Of a stretch of DNA of 64,000 nt, positions 45,573 to 55,746 are shown piece by piece. Positions within the stretch are counted from its first letter, which is position 1, and each line of letters starts with the position of its first letter. This DNA is from Cellulophaga sp. F20128 (GTDB lineage Bacteria > Bacteroidota > Bacteroidia > Flavobacteriales > Flavobacteriaceae). The DNA is taken from assembly GCF_023015805.1 (NCBI RefSeq), contig NZ_JALKBA010000008.1:1-64000 (forward strand), read 5' to 3'. The translations under genes were made by a program, and so were the position numbers. Under the pieces are notes generated by a model. It saw only the letters and a program-made list of their open reading frames with translations, was not told the DNA's origin and made no database searches.

Positions 45573-46715
45573 ATGGCAACATTAGATAAATCATCATTAC
45601 AATTACCTAAAGAAAATTTAGAAGCTGAAGATTTTCTTCCGCTATTAGGCACAGACTACGTGGAACTCTATGTGGGTAATGCCAAGCAGGCTGCTCATTA
45701 TTACATGTCTGCCTGGGGTTTTCAACCCTTAGCATATGCAGGTCTGGAAACAGGATTAAAAGATCGCGTATCCTATGTAATAGCACAAGACAAAATTAGA
45801 TTGGTTCTTACCTCTCCTTTAAATTCTGGAGGAGACATCAATAGACATATAGACGCACATGGTGACGGGGTTAAAGCTATCGCCCTTTGGGTAGATGATG
45901 CTACTAAAAGTTATCAAGAAACCACCTCAAGAGGCGCAGACAGCTATTTTGAACCAAAAAAAGAGGAAGATGAGAATGGAGTGGCCGTTTTCTCTGGTAT
46001 TCACACCTATGGAGAAACCGTTCACATATTTGTAGAAAGAGGCAATTATAAGGGTGTATTCTTGCCCGGTTTCAAAGCTTGGAACCCTCACTATAAACCC
46101 ACAGATGTAGGCCTTAAATACATAGACCATATGGTTGGCAATGTAGGATGGAACGAAATGAACAAATGGTGTGAGTTTTACGCCAAAGTAATGGGGTTTG
46201 CCCAATTGGTCTCTTTTGACGATAAAGATATCTCTACAGAATACACCGCCCTTATGAGTAAGGTTATGAGTAATGGCAATGGCCGTATTAAATTTCCCAT
46301 AAACGAACCCGCAGAAGGAAGAAAAAAATCCCAAATTGAGGAATACATCGATTTCTATAATGGAGCAGGGGTACAACATATGGCGTTAGCCACAGATAAC
46401 ATCATTGAAACCGTTACAAAATTAAGAGATCGAGGCATAGAATTTTTAACGGTACCTAGCTCGTATTACGAAACCGTTTTGGACAGAGTTGGTGAAATTG
46501 ACGAAGATTTAGCCCCGCTAAAAGAATTGGGTATTTTAATAGATAGGGATGAAGAAGGGTACCTTTTGCAGATCTTTACAAAACCCATTTTAGACAGACC
46601 CACAATGTTCATAGAAATTATACAACGAAAAGGTGCTAAATCTTTTGGAAAAGGGAATTTTAAAGCACTTTTTGAAGCCATAGAAAGAGAGCAAGAAGCT
46701 AGGGGAACCCTATAA
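45573..46715 (+). CDS. hppD: 4-hydroxyphenylpyruvate dioxygenase
   Basis: A 380-residue Fe(II) enzyme that makes homogentisate from 4-hydroxyphenylpyruvate in tyrosine degradation. Two VOC domains are present. The iron ligands are His186 (YIDHMVG), His269 (VQHMAL) and Glu348 (FIEIIQ). The C-terminal FGKGNFKALFEAIEREQ helix that closes the active site is intact. The next step, homogentisate dioxygenase, is not encoded in this window. A palindrome and hairpin precede the gene, suggesting regulation by tyrosine-related signals (inference). Confidence 0.97.
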   Translation: MATLDKSSLQLPKENLEAEDFLPLLGTDYVELYVGNAKQAAHYYMSAWGFQPLAYAGLETGLKDRVSYVIAQDKIRLVLTSPLNSGGDINRHIDAHGDGVKAIALWVDDATKSYQETTSRGADSYFEPKKEEDENGVAVFSGIHTYGETVHIFVERGNYKGVFLPGFKAWNPHYKPTDVGLKYIDHMVGNVGWNEMNKWCEFYAKVMGFAQLVSFDDKDISTEYTALMSKVMSNGNGRIKFPINEPAEGRKKSQIEEYIDFYNGAGVQHMALATDNIIETVTKLRDRGIEFLTVPSSYYETVLDRVGEIDEDLAPLKELGILIDRDEEGYLLQIFTKPILDRPTMFIEIIQRKGAKSFGKGNFKALFEAIEREQEARGTL

Positions 46716-46825
46716 AAATCGGTTATTTAATAGGAAACTATTAATTTTTATTACGAAAAGCTAAAGTTCTGTTAACAGTTTAGTTAAAGTAAGTTAAAAC
46801 CTATTAATGCAATAGAATATTGTAG

Positions 46826-46833
46826 TATTTTTG
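46826..46833 (+). promoter_or_regulatory. -7 element of the candidate small RNA
   Basis: TATTTTTG is an exact TAnnTTTG match 5 nt before the first hairpin. The upstream TTG is replaced by ATG (46807-46809) at a 16-bp spacing. A CTGTTAACAG palindrome lies about 50 bp further upstream (46769-46778). Confidence 0.5.
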
Positions 46834-46838
46834 TCGGC

Positions 46839-46940
46839 ATAAGGGGTGGTTCCCTTATAACTTTAAGTATTGGTTTTTCATAATTTAAAGTTTGGTTGGT
46901 TATTTAGGAAAAGCCCAGTTTTAAAGCTGGGCTTTTTTTT
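46839..46940 (+). ncRNA. Candidate structured small RNA or leader with terminator
   Basis: Between hppD and the DUF3108 gene (313 bp) lies a compact set of stems. Hairpin 1: ATAAGGG (46839-46845) with CCCTTAT (46852-46858), loop GTGGTT. Hairpin 2: AACTTTAA (46859-46866) with TTAAAGTT (46885-46892), directly abutting hairpin 1, so they can stack. Hairpin 3: AAAAGCCCAG (46909-46918) with CTGGGCTTTT (46927-46936), followed by more T, an intrinsic terminator. A TATTTTTG promoter element ends 5 nt before hairpin 1. The product would be about 102 nt. It contains no usable ORF. It could be an independent sRNA or an attenuating leader for DUF3108-kynA. Confidence 0.55.
46909..46940 (+). terminator. 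Intrinsic terminator of the small RNA candidate
   Basis: GCCCAG/CTGGGC extended by A/T pairs gives a 10-bp stem with an 8-nt loop and a T8 tail. It lies about 195 nt past hppD and 88 nt before the DUF3108 start. Confidence 0.85.
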
Positions 46941-47028
46941 ATACAATACTTTGGAACAAAAGTTGTTTAAATAAATGTAAAGACGATAGATTGTTTTTTC
47001 AATTTTAGTAATTTTACACCCAAGGGAT

Positions 47029-47808
47029 ATGAAAAAAATATACATTATACTGCTTGTACTAACTACTCTCTCTGCAAACGCACAAGAAAACAAAAGTGCT
47101 TTTAAGGCTGGGGAATGGTTAAAGTTTAGATTGCATTATGGAATATTCAACGCCAGTTACGCCACACTTCAAGTAAAAAACGACAAAATAAACAACATTC
47201 CTGTATACCATGTTGCTGGGGAAGGGAGCACGGTAGGCCTTGCCAGAATATTTTTTAAAGTAGATGATGTTTACGAAAGCTATTTTGACAAAGAAAACGG
47301 AAGACCTTATAAATTTATAAGAAAAGTTAGTGAAGGTGGTTACACCATAGACTTGGATATAGATTTTGACTACCAAAAGAAAAAAGCCATTTTAAACGAC
47401 AATAAAAAAGGCAAAAAGATTGAATTTACAATTCAAGATAATATCCAAGATTTAATATCTGCTTTTTACTATCTAAGAAACAATTACAAAGCTGAAGAAT
47501 TAGTAAAAGGAGAGTTTATTGAACTAGACTTGCTATACGATGATGACGGTATTTTTAAATTTAAACTTAAATATCTCGGAACAGAAGTTTTAAAAACGAA
47601 ATTCGGAAAAGTAGAATGTCATAAATTTAGACCTTATGTAGAATCTGGGAGAGTATTTAAAGCACAAGAAAGTTTATCGCTTTGGGTCTCTAATGATGAT
47701 AATAAAATTCCTATTCGAATTAAAGCAGATTTGGCAGTAGGTTCCATAAAGGCAGATTTAGACGGTTACGCCGGATTAAAACATCAGTTTAAAATAATAA
47801 TGGATTAA
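47029..47808 (+). CDS. DUF3108 exported protein
   Basis: A 259-residue protein with a signal peptide (about 1-19, ending LSANAQ). The rest matches the DUF3108 family: FKAGEWLKFRLHYGIFNASYATL near the N-terminus (split; about 25-47) and a central FVRKVSEGGY-type strand. The fold resembles lipoprotein-carrier-like half-barrels. Function is unknown. It starts an apparent four-gene unit with kynA, an M23 peptidase and pgi, with gaps of 5 nt or less between most members. Confidence 0.85.
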   Translation: MKKIYIILLVLTTLSANAQENKSAFKAGEWLKFRLHYGIFNASYATLQVKNDKINNIPVYHVAGEGSTVGLARIFFKVDDVYESYFDKENGRPYKFIRKVSEGGYTIDLDIDFDYQKKKAILNDNKKGKKIEFTIQDNIQDLISAFYYLRNNYKAEELVKGEFIELDLLYDDDGIFKFKLKYLGTEVLKTKFGKVECHKFRPYVESGRVFKAQESLSLWVSNDDNKIPIRIKADLAVGSIKADLDGYAGLKHQFKIIMD

Positions 47809-47813
47809 CTTTG

Positions 47814-48773
47814 ATGAAGGACCAAGAGAAGATAAAAGCGCAAATTTTAAAATTAGAAGAGAAATACAAAGGCTCTGGTCAAGATTTAAGTGCTTACCTA
47901 GATGGCTTACTTTACCAAAGATATCTTACGTATTGGGACTATATCCATTTAGATACCCTACTTAGTTTACAAATACCCAAGACTCATTTTCCTGATGAAG
48001 AAATTTTTATAATGTATCATCAAATTACGGAATTATACTTTAAATTAATCTTACATGAACAAAAGCAAATTGTTGATGACAAGTCTCAAAATGTAGATTT
48101 CTTTATAGAAAAGGCGAATAGAATTAACAGTTATTACAAAGTCCTTATTTCGTCATTTAGCATCATGATTAACGGAATGGAAAGGGAACAATTTTTACAA
48201 TATAGAATGGCATTATTGCCAGCTAGTGGTTTTCAATCGGCACAATATAGAATGATTGAAATATATGCCGCACCCCTTGAAAATTTAGTACACCACACGA
48301 AACGAGATCAATTTTCTTCAAAAAATAATACAGAGGAACTCTATGAAGAAATCTATTGGAAAAATGGAGCCACAGATAGAAACACCGGAGAAAAAACGCT
48401 TACGTTAAAACAATTTGAATACCGATACACTCCGCGTCTTATACGTATTGCTAAAGAAGTAAAAGACAACACCATCTATCAAAAATATCTAGCGCTACCT
48501 AGCAAAAGTCGAGAAAACAAAGAATTAATTGATGCCTTAAAAGCACTAGACATTAATGCAAATGTAAATTGGCCCTTAATGCATATGGGCTCTGCCTATA
48601 GATATCTTGCCAAAGACAAACAACCCATTGAGGCTACTGGTGGAACAAACTGGAAAGACTACCTTCCTCCCAGCTTTCAAAAAGTAATATTTTTTCCTAA
48701 CCTATACTCAAAAGAAGAGTTAAATAATTGGGGGAAAGAATGGATAGACCATATCTTTAACCCTGAAAAATGA
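47814..48773 (+). CDS. kynA: Tryptophan 2,3-dioxygenase
   Basis: A protein of about 319 residues that opens the indole ring of tryptophan to N-formylkynurenine. Numbered from the TTG at 47811, the haem ligand is His258 in WPLMHMGSAYRYL. The substrate pocket shows YHQITELYF (His70), SGFQSAQYRMIE and TGGTN (276-280). I chose the ATG at 47814 over the preceding TTG. The stop overlaps the M23 gene region by an ATGA. Together with hppD this places aromatic amino-acid breakdown in one region. Confidence 0.96.
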   Translation: MKDQEKIKAQILKLEEKYKGSGQDLSAYLDGLLYQRYLTYWDYIHLDTLLSLQIPKTHFPDEEIFIMYHQITELYFKLILHEQKQIVDDKSQNVDFFIEKANRINSYYKVLISSFSIMINGMEREQFLQYRMALLPASGFQSAQYRMIEIYAAPLENLVHHTKRDQFSSKNNTEELYEEIYWKNGATDRNTGEKTLTLKQFEYRYTPRLIRIAKEVKDNTIYQKYLALPSKSRENKELIDALKALDINANVNWPLMHMGSAYRYLAKDKQPIEATGGTNWKDYLPPSFQKVIFFPNLYSKEELNNWGKEWIDHIFNPEK

Positions 48774-48781
48774 TAATATCA

Positions 48782-50065
48782 ATGCAAAAATCCATTATTC
48801 TGCTATTAGCAATAGTCTCTTTTATTTCTTGCAAAGAAAGTAAGATTGAGGAAAACAAAGACAACCTACCCGAGGTCGTAACTATAGAAAAACCAATAGT
48901 TGCGTTAGAATACGGTTTTAATTTGGATGATTTTACGGTGTTACAAGATACCATAAAAAACGGCGATAGTTTTGGTGAACTAATGACAAACAACAAGGTA
49001 GATTATCCAAAGATTTACAAAATATCACAAGACTACAAAGACACTTTTGATGTTCGCAGAATAGGCGTTGGTAAACCTTACCTTATTTTAAAGTCTAAAG
49101 ACACCACTGGCGCCGCTCAAGTATTCATCTATGAGAATGACCGTATCAATTACACCGTTGTAGATTTTAGGGATTCTGTAAATGTTTATAAGAAAAAAAA
49201 GAAAGTAACCTATGTAGAGCGCGAGGCGTCTGGGGTAATATCTACATCCTTGTCTGAAGCCATTTTAGAGCAAGGCATAGATTACAATATCACGAACAAC
49301 CTTTCCGAAATATATGCATGGGCCATTGATTTCTTCCGACTTCAAAAAGGAGATAAATTTAAAGTAATTTACAAGGAACGCTATATTAATGATACTATCT
49401 ACGCAGGAGCAGAACCAATTAATGCAGCTTATTTTGAACACAATGGAAAACCCTTCTATGCTTTTGAATACATAGCGGATTCATTAAAACAAATAGTAGA
49501 TTATTACGATGATGAAGCAAATAATTTACGAAGAGCTTTCCTAAAGGCACCAATCAAATTTAATTATAGAATATCTTCTCGTTATAACTTAAACAGAAGA
49601 ATAGCTTATTATGGCTATAAGGTAAGAGCGCATAAAGGGACAGATTACGCAGCTGCCGTTGGAACTCCAATAATAGCAACTGCCAATGGTACTGTAGTAG
49701 AATCTACCAGAAGAGGAGGAAACGGAAAATATGTTAAGATTCAACACAATAGCACCTACAGCACCCAATATTTACATATGAAAAACAGAAATGTAAAAAA
49801 AGGACAGCACGTACTGCAAGGAGATATTATTGGATGGGTAGGAATGACCGGAAATACCGGAGGACCGCATGTTTGTTATCGCTTTTGGAAAAATGGACAC
49901 CAGGTAGACCCGCTACGCGAAAAGTTACCGGTTGCTGAAGCTATGGCCGATACTTTAAAAATTCACTATTTAGAGCATATAGCTCCCAGAAAAGAACAGT
50001 TAATGAAGATGGGATTTCCTGAAGAGGTTCCTCCTATCAATAACGAAACCCTAACCAACCTCTAA
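48782..50065 (+). CDS. M23-type peptidoglycan metallopeptidase lipoprotein
   Basis: A protein of about 427 residues with a lipoprotein signal ([17 protein letters not shown]). The start at 48770 overlapping kynA by ATGA is also possible and adds four residues. Numbered from that longer start, the LytM zinc site is His288 and Asp292 in HKGTD, and the H-x-H motif reads His367-Val-Cys369 in GGPHVCYRF. Cys replaces the usual second His, which is normally a zinc ligand. His336 in QYLHMK is conserved. An N-terminal domain (about 40-130) resembles the OapA/LysM-like region of such peptidases. Confidence 0.92.
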   Translation: MQKSIILLLAIVSFISCKESKIEENKDNLPEVVTIEKPIVALEYGFNLDDFTVLQDTIKNGDSFGELMTNNKVDYPKIYKISQDYKDTFDVRRIGVGKPYLILKSKDTTGAAQVFIYENDRINYTVVDFRDSVNVYKKKKKVTYVEREASGVISTSLSEAILEQGIDYNITNNLSEIYAWAIDFFRLQKGDKFKVIYKERYINDTIYAGAEPINAAYFEHNGKPFYAFEYIADSLKQIVDYYDDEANNLRRAFLKAPIKFNYRISSRYNLNRRIAYYGYKVRAHKGTDYAAAVGTPIIATANGTVVESTRRGGNGKYVKIQHNSTYSTQYLHMKNRNVKKGQHVLQGDIIGWVGMTGNTGGPHVCYRFWKNGHQVDPLREKLPVAEAMADTLKIHYLEHIAPRKEQLMKMGFPEEVPPINNETLTNL

Positions 50066-50066
50066 G

Positions 50067-51713
50067 ATGGCACTACAAAATACAAATCCAACCAAAACCA
50101 ATGCCTGGAAAAAGCTTCAAGAAAACTATACGAAGACCAAAAATCTTCAAGTAAAAAACTTGTTTGCGGAAGACAGCAAGAGGGCCGAAAAATTCACCTT
50201 AAAAAACGATGATTTTTTATTTGATTATTCTAAGAATAGGATAACTGAAGAAACTATGCAACACCTATTAGAATTAGCTAATGAAGTTAATTTAAAAGGT
50301 GCAATAGAAAGCTATTTCAAAGGGGACCTTATTAACCAAACCGAAGGAAGGGCTGTTTTGCATACCGCATTGCGCGCAAAAAAAACGGATACAGTTGTTG
50401 TTGATGGCGAAAATGTAATGCCCGAAGTCTATGCCGTTAAAGAAAAAATAAAAACGTTTACCGAACGTGTAATTTCAGGAGAAAGCAAAGGGTATACTGG
50501 CAAAGCATTTACCGATGTTGTAAATATAGGCATTGGCGGATCAGATTTAGGACCTGCAATGGTTGTAGAGGCTTTAAAATTCTACAAAAATCACCTGAAA
50601 ATGCATTTTGTTAGTAATGTAGACGGGGACCACGTCTATGAAACGCTGAAAGAGTTAAACCCTGAAACAACATTATTTGTAGTTGTATCCAAAACATTTA
50701 CTACCCAGGAAACTTTAAGTAATGCAACTACGATTAAAAAGTGGTTTTTAAAACCTGAATTTAATGCCAAAGAAAGTGACATCGCTTTACATTTTGCAGC
50801 AGTATCTACCAACACTGCTAAAATTGCAGAATTTGGTATAGACGCAAACAATGTATTTCCAATGTGGGATTGGGTTGGAGGTAGGTTTTCATTATGGAGT
50901 GCTGTGGGTCTTAGCATAGCTCTATCTGTTGGATACACCAATTTTGATGAATTATTAATGGGCGCCAATGCAATGGACGAACATTTTAAATCAACCGAAT
51001 TCTCTGAAAACATCCCAGTAGTATCTGCACTTTTAAGCGTCTGGTACAACAACTTTTACCAAGCAGAAACGGAAGCGATTATTCCTTATTCTCAGTACTT
51101 AAGCAGATTTTCTGCTTATTTACAGCAAGGAATTATGGAAAGTAACGGCAAGAGTGTTGATAGAAATGGAGATCCCGTTGATTATCAAACAGGAACAATA
51201 ATATGGGGAGAACCTGGCACAAACTCTCAACACGCCTTTTTTCAACTCATACACCAAGGCACCAAAATTATTCCTACAGAATTTATTGGCTTTAAAAAAG
51301 CGTTATATGGGGATCAAGATCATCATCATAAATTAATGGCTAACTTTATTGCACAAACCGAAGCACTACTTAATGGTAAAACCAAAGAGGAGGTACTTTC
51401 AGAATTAAAAACACAAGGTTTGGCTCCTTCAGCAATAGAAACACTACTCCCATTTAAAGTTTTTGAAGGTAATAAACCAACCACAACAATACTCATAAAC
51501 AAACTTTCTCCAAAAAGTTTAGGCAAGTTAATTGCTTTATATGAGCACAAAATATTTGTACAAGGTATTATTTGGAATATTTTTAGTTACGACCAATGGG
51601 GTGTAGAATTAGGCAAGCAATTAGCGAATAACATCCTTTTAGACCTAACTTCTGATAAAAATGGAAAACACGACCACTCCACATTGAATATTTTGCAAAA
51701 TTTTAAGAATTAA
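50067..51713 (+). CDS. pgi: Glucose-6-phosphate isomerase
   Basis: A 548-residue enzyme interconverting glucose-6-phosphate and fructose-6-phosphate. Signatures include [13 protein letters not shown] (about 154-166), [11 protein letters not shown] in the DWVGGRFS region, and a C-terminal [11 protein letters not shown] that carries the catalytic Lys. Length matches the long bacterial/eukaryotic PGI form. It starts 1 nt after the M23 stop and ends the operon begun by DUF3108. No clear terminator follows. Confidence 0.97.
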   Translation: MALQNTNPTKTNAWKKLQENYTKTKNLQVKNLFAEDSKRAEKFTLKNDDFLFDYSKNRITEETMQHLLELANEVNLKGAIESYFKGDLINQTEGRAVLHTALRAKKTDTVVVDGENVMPEVYAVKEKIKTFTERVISGESKGYTGKAFTDVVNIGIGGSDLGPAMVVEALKFYKNHLKMHFVSNVDGDHVYETLKELNPETTLFVVVSKTFTTQETLSNATTIKKWFLKPEFNAKESDIALHFAAVSTNTAKIAEFGIDANNVFPMWDWVGGRFSLWSAVGLSIALSVGYTNFDELLMGANAMDEHFKSTEFSENIPVVSALLSVWYNNFYQAETEAIIPYSQYLSRFSAYLQQGIMESNGKSVDRNGDPVDYQTGTIIWGEPGTNSQHAFFQLIHQGTKIIPTEFIGFKKALYGDQDHHHKLMANFIAQTEALLNGKTKEEVLSELKTQGLAPSAIETLLPFKVFEGNKPTTTILINKLSPKSLGKLIALYEHKIFVQGIIWNIFSYDQWGVELGKQLANNILLDLTSDKNGKHDHSTLNILQNFKN

Positions 51714-51876
51714 AACACCTCTAATTATTTTCCAAATACAGCTGATAACTTATTGTCTATCAAGTCTGGTTTAATTTTTTTCACTATTTTTGCACCGACT
51801 AATTTAACATACTGTTAACGTGCATGTGATAGTTATTTTTCACTTTTGCAGCATCAACAAAAAAAACTAAAGAACA

Positions 51877-54800
51877 ATGAAAAAAATTTCTCAATTTTTA
51901 TTATTAGCTGTCGCATTCCTATGCACTACAGTTATGATGTCTCAGGTAACTTCGTCCAGTATGACTGGTCAAGTTACAGATACTGAAGGGCCCGTTATGG
52001 GCGCAACTGTAGTTGCAACCCACACACCTTCTGGCTCTATTTATGGAGCAATTACAAATGACCAAGGACGTTTCAATTTACCAGGCATGCGTGTTGGCGG
52101 TCCTTATAGTATAGAAGTATCTTATATTGGTTATGGAAAAAACACGACCAATAATATAATGATCAGACTGGGTGCTGCGTACATTCATAATGTAGTATTA
52201 AGTGAAGAAAATGTTTCCTTGGATGAAGTTGTTATTTCTGCAAAAAGAACAAAATTTTCAGCAGAGAAAACTGGAGCAACAACGAATATCTCTAACGAGC
52301 AAATGTCTACAATGCCTACTATTAATAGAAGTATTTCTGATATTGCCCGTATTTCTCCATACGCAAATGGGATGAGTATTGCAGGTGGTGATGGTCGTTC
52401 AACGAATTTCACTGTAGATGGCTCTAACTTTAACAACAACTTTGGCTTGAGTTCTAGCTTACCAGGTGGTGGAAATCCTATTTCATTAGACGCTATAGAA
52501 GAAGTACAAGTAGTAATTGCACCTTTTGATGTTCGTCAAACAAATTTTATTGGAGGCGGTATTAATGCGATTACAAAATCAGGAACTAATACATTTAAAG
52601 GTTCTGCTTATACGTATTACAATAACCAAGAAATGCGAGGCAATAGAATTGGTGATACTGATTTTGGAGCACGTAATGAAGAATCAACCACAACGTACGG
52701 TGCAACTTTTGGAGGTCCAATTATAAAAAATAAATTATTCTTTTTCGTTAACGCAGAATCTGTAGTTCGTCCAGGACAAGTGGTAAATTGGAGACCTTCT
52801 GAAGATGGTGTTGCCAACCTTGATTTGTCGCTTTCACGTACTAGTATTGCAGATATGGAAAGAGTAAAACAGCATTTAATCACTAATTATGGGTATAATC
52901 CAGGTTCATACAGCGATTATCCTGCTGATGAAACTAACAAGAAACTTCTTGCCCGTATTGACTGGAATATTAATCCAGGAAATAAACTGAGCGTACGATA
53001 TAACTACGTTAAAAACCAAGGGTGGAATGCTACTAATGGTAACTCAAACAATGCGGGCTCCCGTAACAGATCAATGGATCGTATTTCACAAAATTCTATG
53101 GCGTTCTCTAATTCTACGTACTCTATGGATAATATTGTAAATTCAATATCATTTGATTTAAATAGTAGAATTTCAGATAAGATTTCAAATCAATTTCTTG
53201 CTACCTATTCAAAAATACAAGATGCACGTGGTACAAACTCTTCTCCATTTCCATTTATTGATATTATGAATGGACTTGATGGATCGGGGAATCAAATTGA
53301 TGAACCTTATATGTCTGCCGGTTATGAATTATTTACTTGGAATAACGCTGTAAACAATAATACCTTCACAGCTACAAATAACTTAACTTATTATTTAGAC
53401 AATCATAAAATTACTGCTGGGGTTAGCTTTGAGCATCAATTGGCAAACAATTCTTATATGAGAAACGGTACTGGTTATTACCGTTATGCGAGTATTGATG
53501 ACTTCCTTAATGAAGCCGCACCAAGAGATTTCGCCCTTACTTATGGTTATGATGGTGAAGAAAATCCAAATGCAGAGGTTGCATTTAGTCAATTAGGTTT
53601 TTACCTTCAAGACGAATGGAACATTAATCCAGATTTCAAATTATCTTTTGGCGTTCGTGCTGATTATTTAAAGTATAAAGATAATTTAATAAGAAATAAC
53701 TCAATATACGACCTAGATTTTGGCGGTAGACAAATTGACAGTGGTAAATGGCCAGATGCTAATGTTCAGTTTTCACCAAGAGTTGGTTTTACATGGGATG
53801 TAAAAGGTGATCAAACCATGAAACTACGAGGAGGAACTGGTATTTTTTCTGGAAGATTGCCATTGGTGTTTTTCACCAATATGCCTACCAATTCAGGAAT
53901 GGTACAAGGAAGCTATGCTGCTACTACCACCTATAACGCCGATGGTTCTGTAAATACTGCTAGTCCTGCTTTAGCAGGCTTGGCCGGTCCAATGATTACA
54001 GATGTAAATGAAATGATTGACAGGTTGAACTTACCAAATACGATATCTCCTGAGGATGGTGTTTTACCAAGAGATATTAATGGTGTAGCTTCTGATTTTA
54101 AAATGCCACAAGTATGGAAAACTGCTTTGGCGCTCGACTTTGAAGTTCCTGCTTCTTTCCCATTGTCTGTTACTTTGGAAGGTATTTACACTAAAAATAT
54201 CAATGGTGTAATGCTTAAAAATTACAATATAGAACAGCCAGATGCAACATGGCAGCGTTTTTCTGGTCCTGACGACAGATACATGTATCCTGATAATAGT
54301 GACATCACTTATACTTCAACGGATGCATACGTATTGTCTAACACCAGCAAAGGTTGGGGTGCCATCAGCAATATTACTGTGAACGCACAACCAATACAAG
54401 ATTTAAGATTAATGGCCGCTTACACCTACACAGAGTCTAAAGAGATTTCTGGAATGCCTGGTAGTAATGCAGGTTCAGCTTATTCCGGTTTAGCTGCAGT
54501 TAATGGTCCACATTTACCTGAACTTCAACGTTCACAATATGTAGTACCTAGCAAAGCAATTGCATCTGCTTCCTACAAACTACCTTGGTCTAATAATACC
54601 TTAAAATCAGCTACTTTAATTAATTTGTTTTACTCTGGTTACTCTCCTAACGGATATAGCTACACCTATACAAATGATATGAATGGCGATGGTATCACTA
54701 CAGATTTAATTTATATACCAAGTGCCAAAGGCGATATCAATTTTACCTCTACGGCAGACGAAGATGCGTTCTTTGCTTTTATGGAACAAGACAAATACTT

Positions 54801-55161
54801 GAGTGCAAATAAAGGTAAATATGCTGAAGCAAATGCAGCACGTAGTCCTTGGGTTCATAGTTTTGACTTAAGACTAGCACGTGAGTATTATATAGGTGCT
54901 GGTGAAACTAAAAATACCTTACAATTTACGCTGGACTTTATAAATGCAGGAAATATGTTAAATTCAGAATGGGGTGTAGAAAAAAACAACAACATCTCAA
55001 ATAGAGGACAAATTCTAAGATACGAGGGTGTGGATGGTAATAACGTTCCTTCCTATTCATTTGTTCAAGTTGCTGGAGAGTATCCTGTTAACACCTATGA
55101 CTATAACTACTTTTTTGGTCAAACTTGGAAACTTCAAGTAGGCGTTAAGTATTCTTTCTAA
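51877..55161 (+). CDS. Oar-like TonB-dependent receptor
   Basis: A 1094-residue receptor. It has a signal peptide (about 1-22), a carboxypeptidase-like domain (about 27-115, beginning SSSMTGQVTDTEGPV), a plug domain with ISRSISDIARISPYANG-like residues (seen as INRSISDIARISPYANGM), and a long beta barrel ending in a terminal Phe. The DALEEVQ-type segment (LDAIEEVQVVIAPFDVRQ) and overall size are characteristic of Oar-like receptors, which in Myxococcus help secretion of a protease and in Bacteroidota are abundant. The ligand is unknown. It is monocistronic, with a terminator at 55239-55264. Confidence 0.93.
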   Translation: MKKISQFLLLAVAFLCTTVMMSQVTSSSMTGQVTDTEGPVMGATVVATHTPSGSIYGAITNDQGRFNLPGMRVGGPYSIEVSYIGYGKNTTNNIMIRLGAAYIHNVVLSEENVSLDEVVISAKRTKFSAEKTGATTNISNEQMSTMPTINRSISDIARISPYANGMSIAGGDGRSTNFTVDGSNFNNNFGLSSSLPGGGNPISLDAIEEVQVVIAPFDVRQTNFIGGGINAITKSGTNTFKGSAYTYYNNQEMRGNRIGDTDFGARNEESTTTYGATFGGPIIKNKLFFFVNAESVVRPGQVVNWRPSEDGVANLDLSLSRTSIADMERVKQHLITNYGYNPGSYSDYPADETNKKLLARIDWNINPGNKLSVRYNYVKNQGWNATNGNSNNAGSRNRSMDRISQNSMAFSNSTYSMDNIVNSISFDLNSRISDKISNQFLATYSKIQDARGTNSSPFPFIDIMNGLDGSGNQIDEPYMSAGYELFTWNNAVNNNTFTATNNLTYYLDNHKITAGVSFEHQLANNSYMRNGTGYYRYASIDDFLNEAAPRDFALTYGYDGEENPNAEVAFSQLGFYLQDEWNINPDFKLSFGVRADYLKYKDNLIRNNSIYDLDFGGRQIDSGKWPDANVQFSPRVGFTWDVKGDQTMKLRGGTGIFSGRLPLVFFTNMPTNSGMVQGSYAATTTYNADGSVNTASPALAGLAGPMITDVNEMIDRLNLPNTISPEDGVLPRDINGVASDFKMPQVWKTALALDFEVPASFPLSVTLEGIYTKNINGVMLKNYNIEQPDATWQRFSGPDDRYMYPDNSDITYTSTDAYVLSNTSKGWGAISNITVNAQPIQDLRLMAAYTYTESKEISGMPGSNAGSAYSGLAAVNGPHLPELQRSQYVVPSKAIASASYKLPWSNNTLKSATLINLFYSGYSPNGYSYTYTNDMNGDGITTDLIYIPSAKGDINFTSTADEDAFFAFMEQDKYLSANKGKYAEANAARSPWVHSFDLRLAREYYIGAGETKNTLQFTLDFINAGNMLNSEWGVEKNNNISNRGQILRYEGVDGNNVPSYSFVQVAGEYPVNTYDYNYFFGQTWKLQVGVKYSF

Positions 55162-55238
55162 ACAAAAGAATCAAATAACTTTTGTTATCGTGATTGCCTA
55201 ACCGCTATTATATAACAAAACAATCTTAAATAAATTTA

Positions 55239-55264
55239 AACCCTGCCAGCCGGCAGGGTTTTTT
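55239..55264 (+). terminator. Terminator of the Oar-like receptor gene
   Basis: AACCCTGCC/GGCAGGGTT form a perfect 9-bp GC-rich stem with an AGCC loop and a T6 tail, 78 nt past the stop codon. Confidence 0.88.
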
Positions 55265-55306
55265 ATTGTAAAAATTCACTATTTTTGAAATATAAAAAAA
55301 GCAACT

Positions 55307-55744
55307 ATGTACGAAACTATTTTAAACTTACACTCCTATTTAGCCTATGCAGTATTGGCTATCTTATTCCTAGCCGTAGCAAATGCTATTATGGGGCTTG
55401 CAGGTAATAAAATTTTTAACCTTACTAAAGATTTTAGACTTTCATTGTTTGCCTTGATTGTATCACATATTCAATTATTAATTGGGCTTATTTTATTTTT
55501 TGTTTCTCCTAATGGGCTAAACGCGATACAATCTAACGGAATGGGAGGTTTAACTTCTGCCGCTCGATTGTTAGCTGTAGAACATCCTTTTATTAACATT
55601 ATCGCTATCGTATTTATTACCATTGGCTGGTCTAAACACAAAAAAGTGATGGAAGGCAATAAAAAATTTAAGCGTATTGCTATCTTTTATGGCATTGGAC
55701 TAGTTCTATTTTTAAGTCGCCTACCATGGGGACAATGGCTATAA
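55307..55744 (+). CDS. Small four-helix membrane protein
   Basis: A 145-residue protein with four predicted membrane helices (about 8-30, 45-65, 87-107 and 122-140). Family members in Flavobacteriaceae are often labelled cytochrome B, but I see few conserved histidines (His9, His54, His92 and His109) and cannot confirm haem binding. Start and length look natural. It has a short upstream region after the Oar-like receptor terminator and converges on the EEP gene with a 2-nt gap. No function is assigned. Confidence 0.75.
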   Translation: MYETILNLHSYLAYAVLAILFLAVANAIMGLAGNKIFNLTKDFRLSLFALIVSHIQLLIGLILFFVSPNGLNAIQSNGMGGLTSAARLLAVEHPFINIIAIVFITIGWSKHKKVMEGNKKFKRIAIFYGIGLVLFLSRLPWGQWL

Positions 55745-55746
55745 GA

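Noticed and set aside
46878-47093. 71-codon minus-strand open frame across the small RNA region
   Set aside because: It runs antisense through a terminator hairpin and the DUF3108 signal peptide, with Lys/Ile/Tyr-rich noise sequence.
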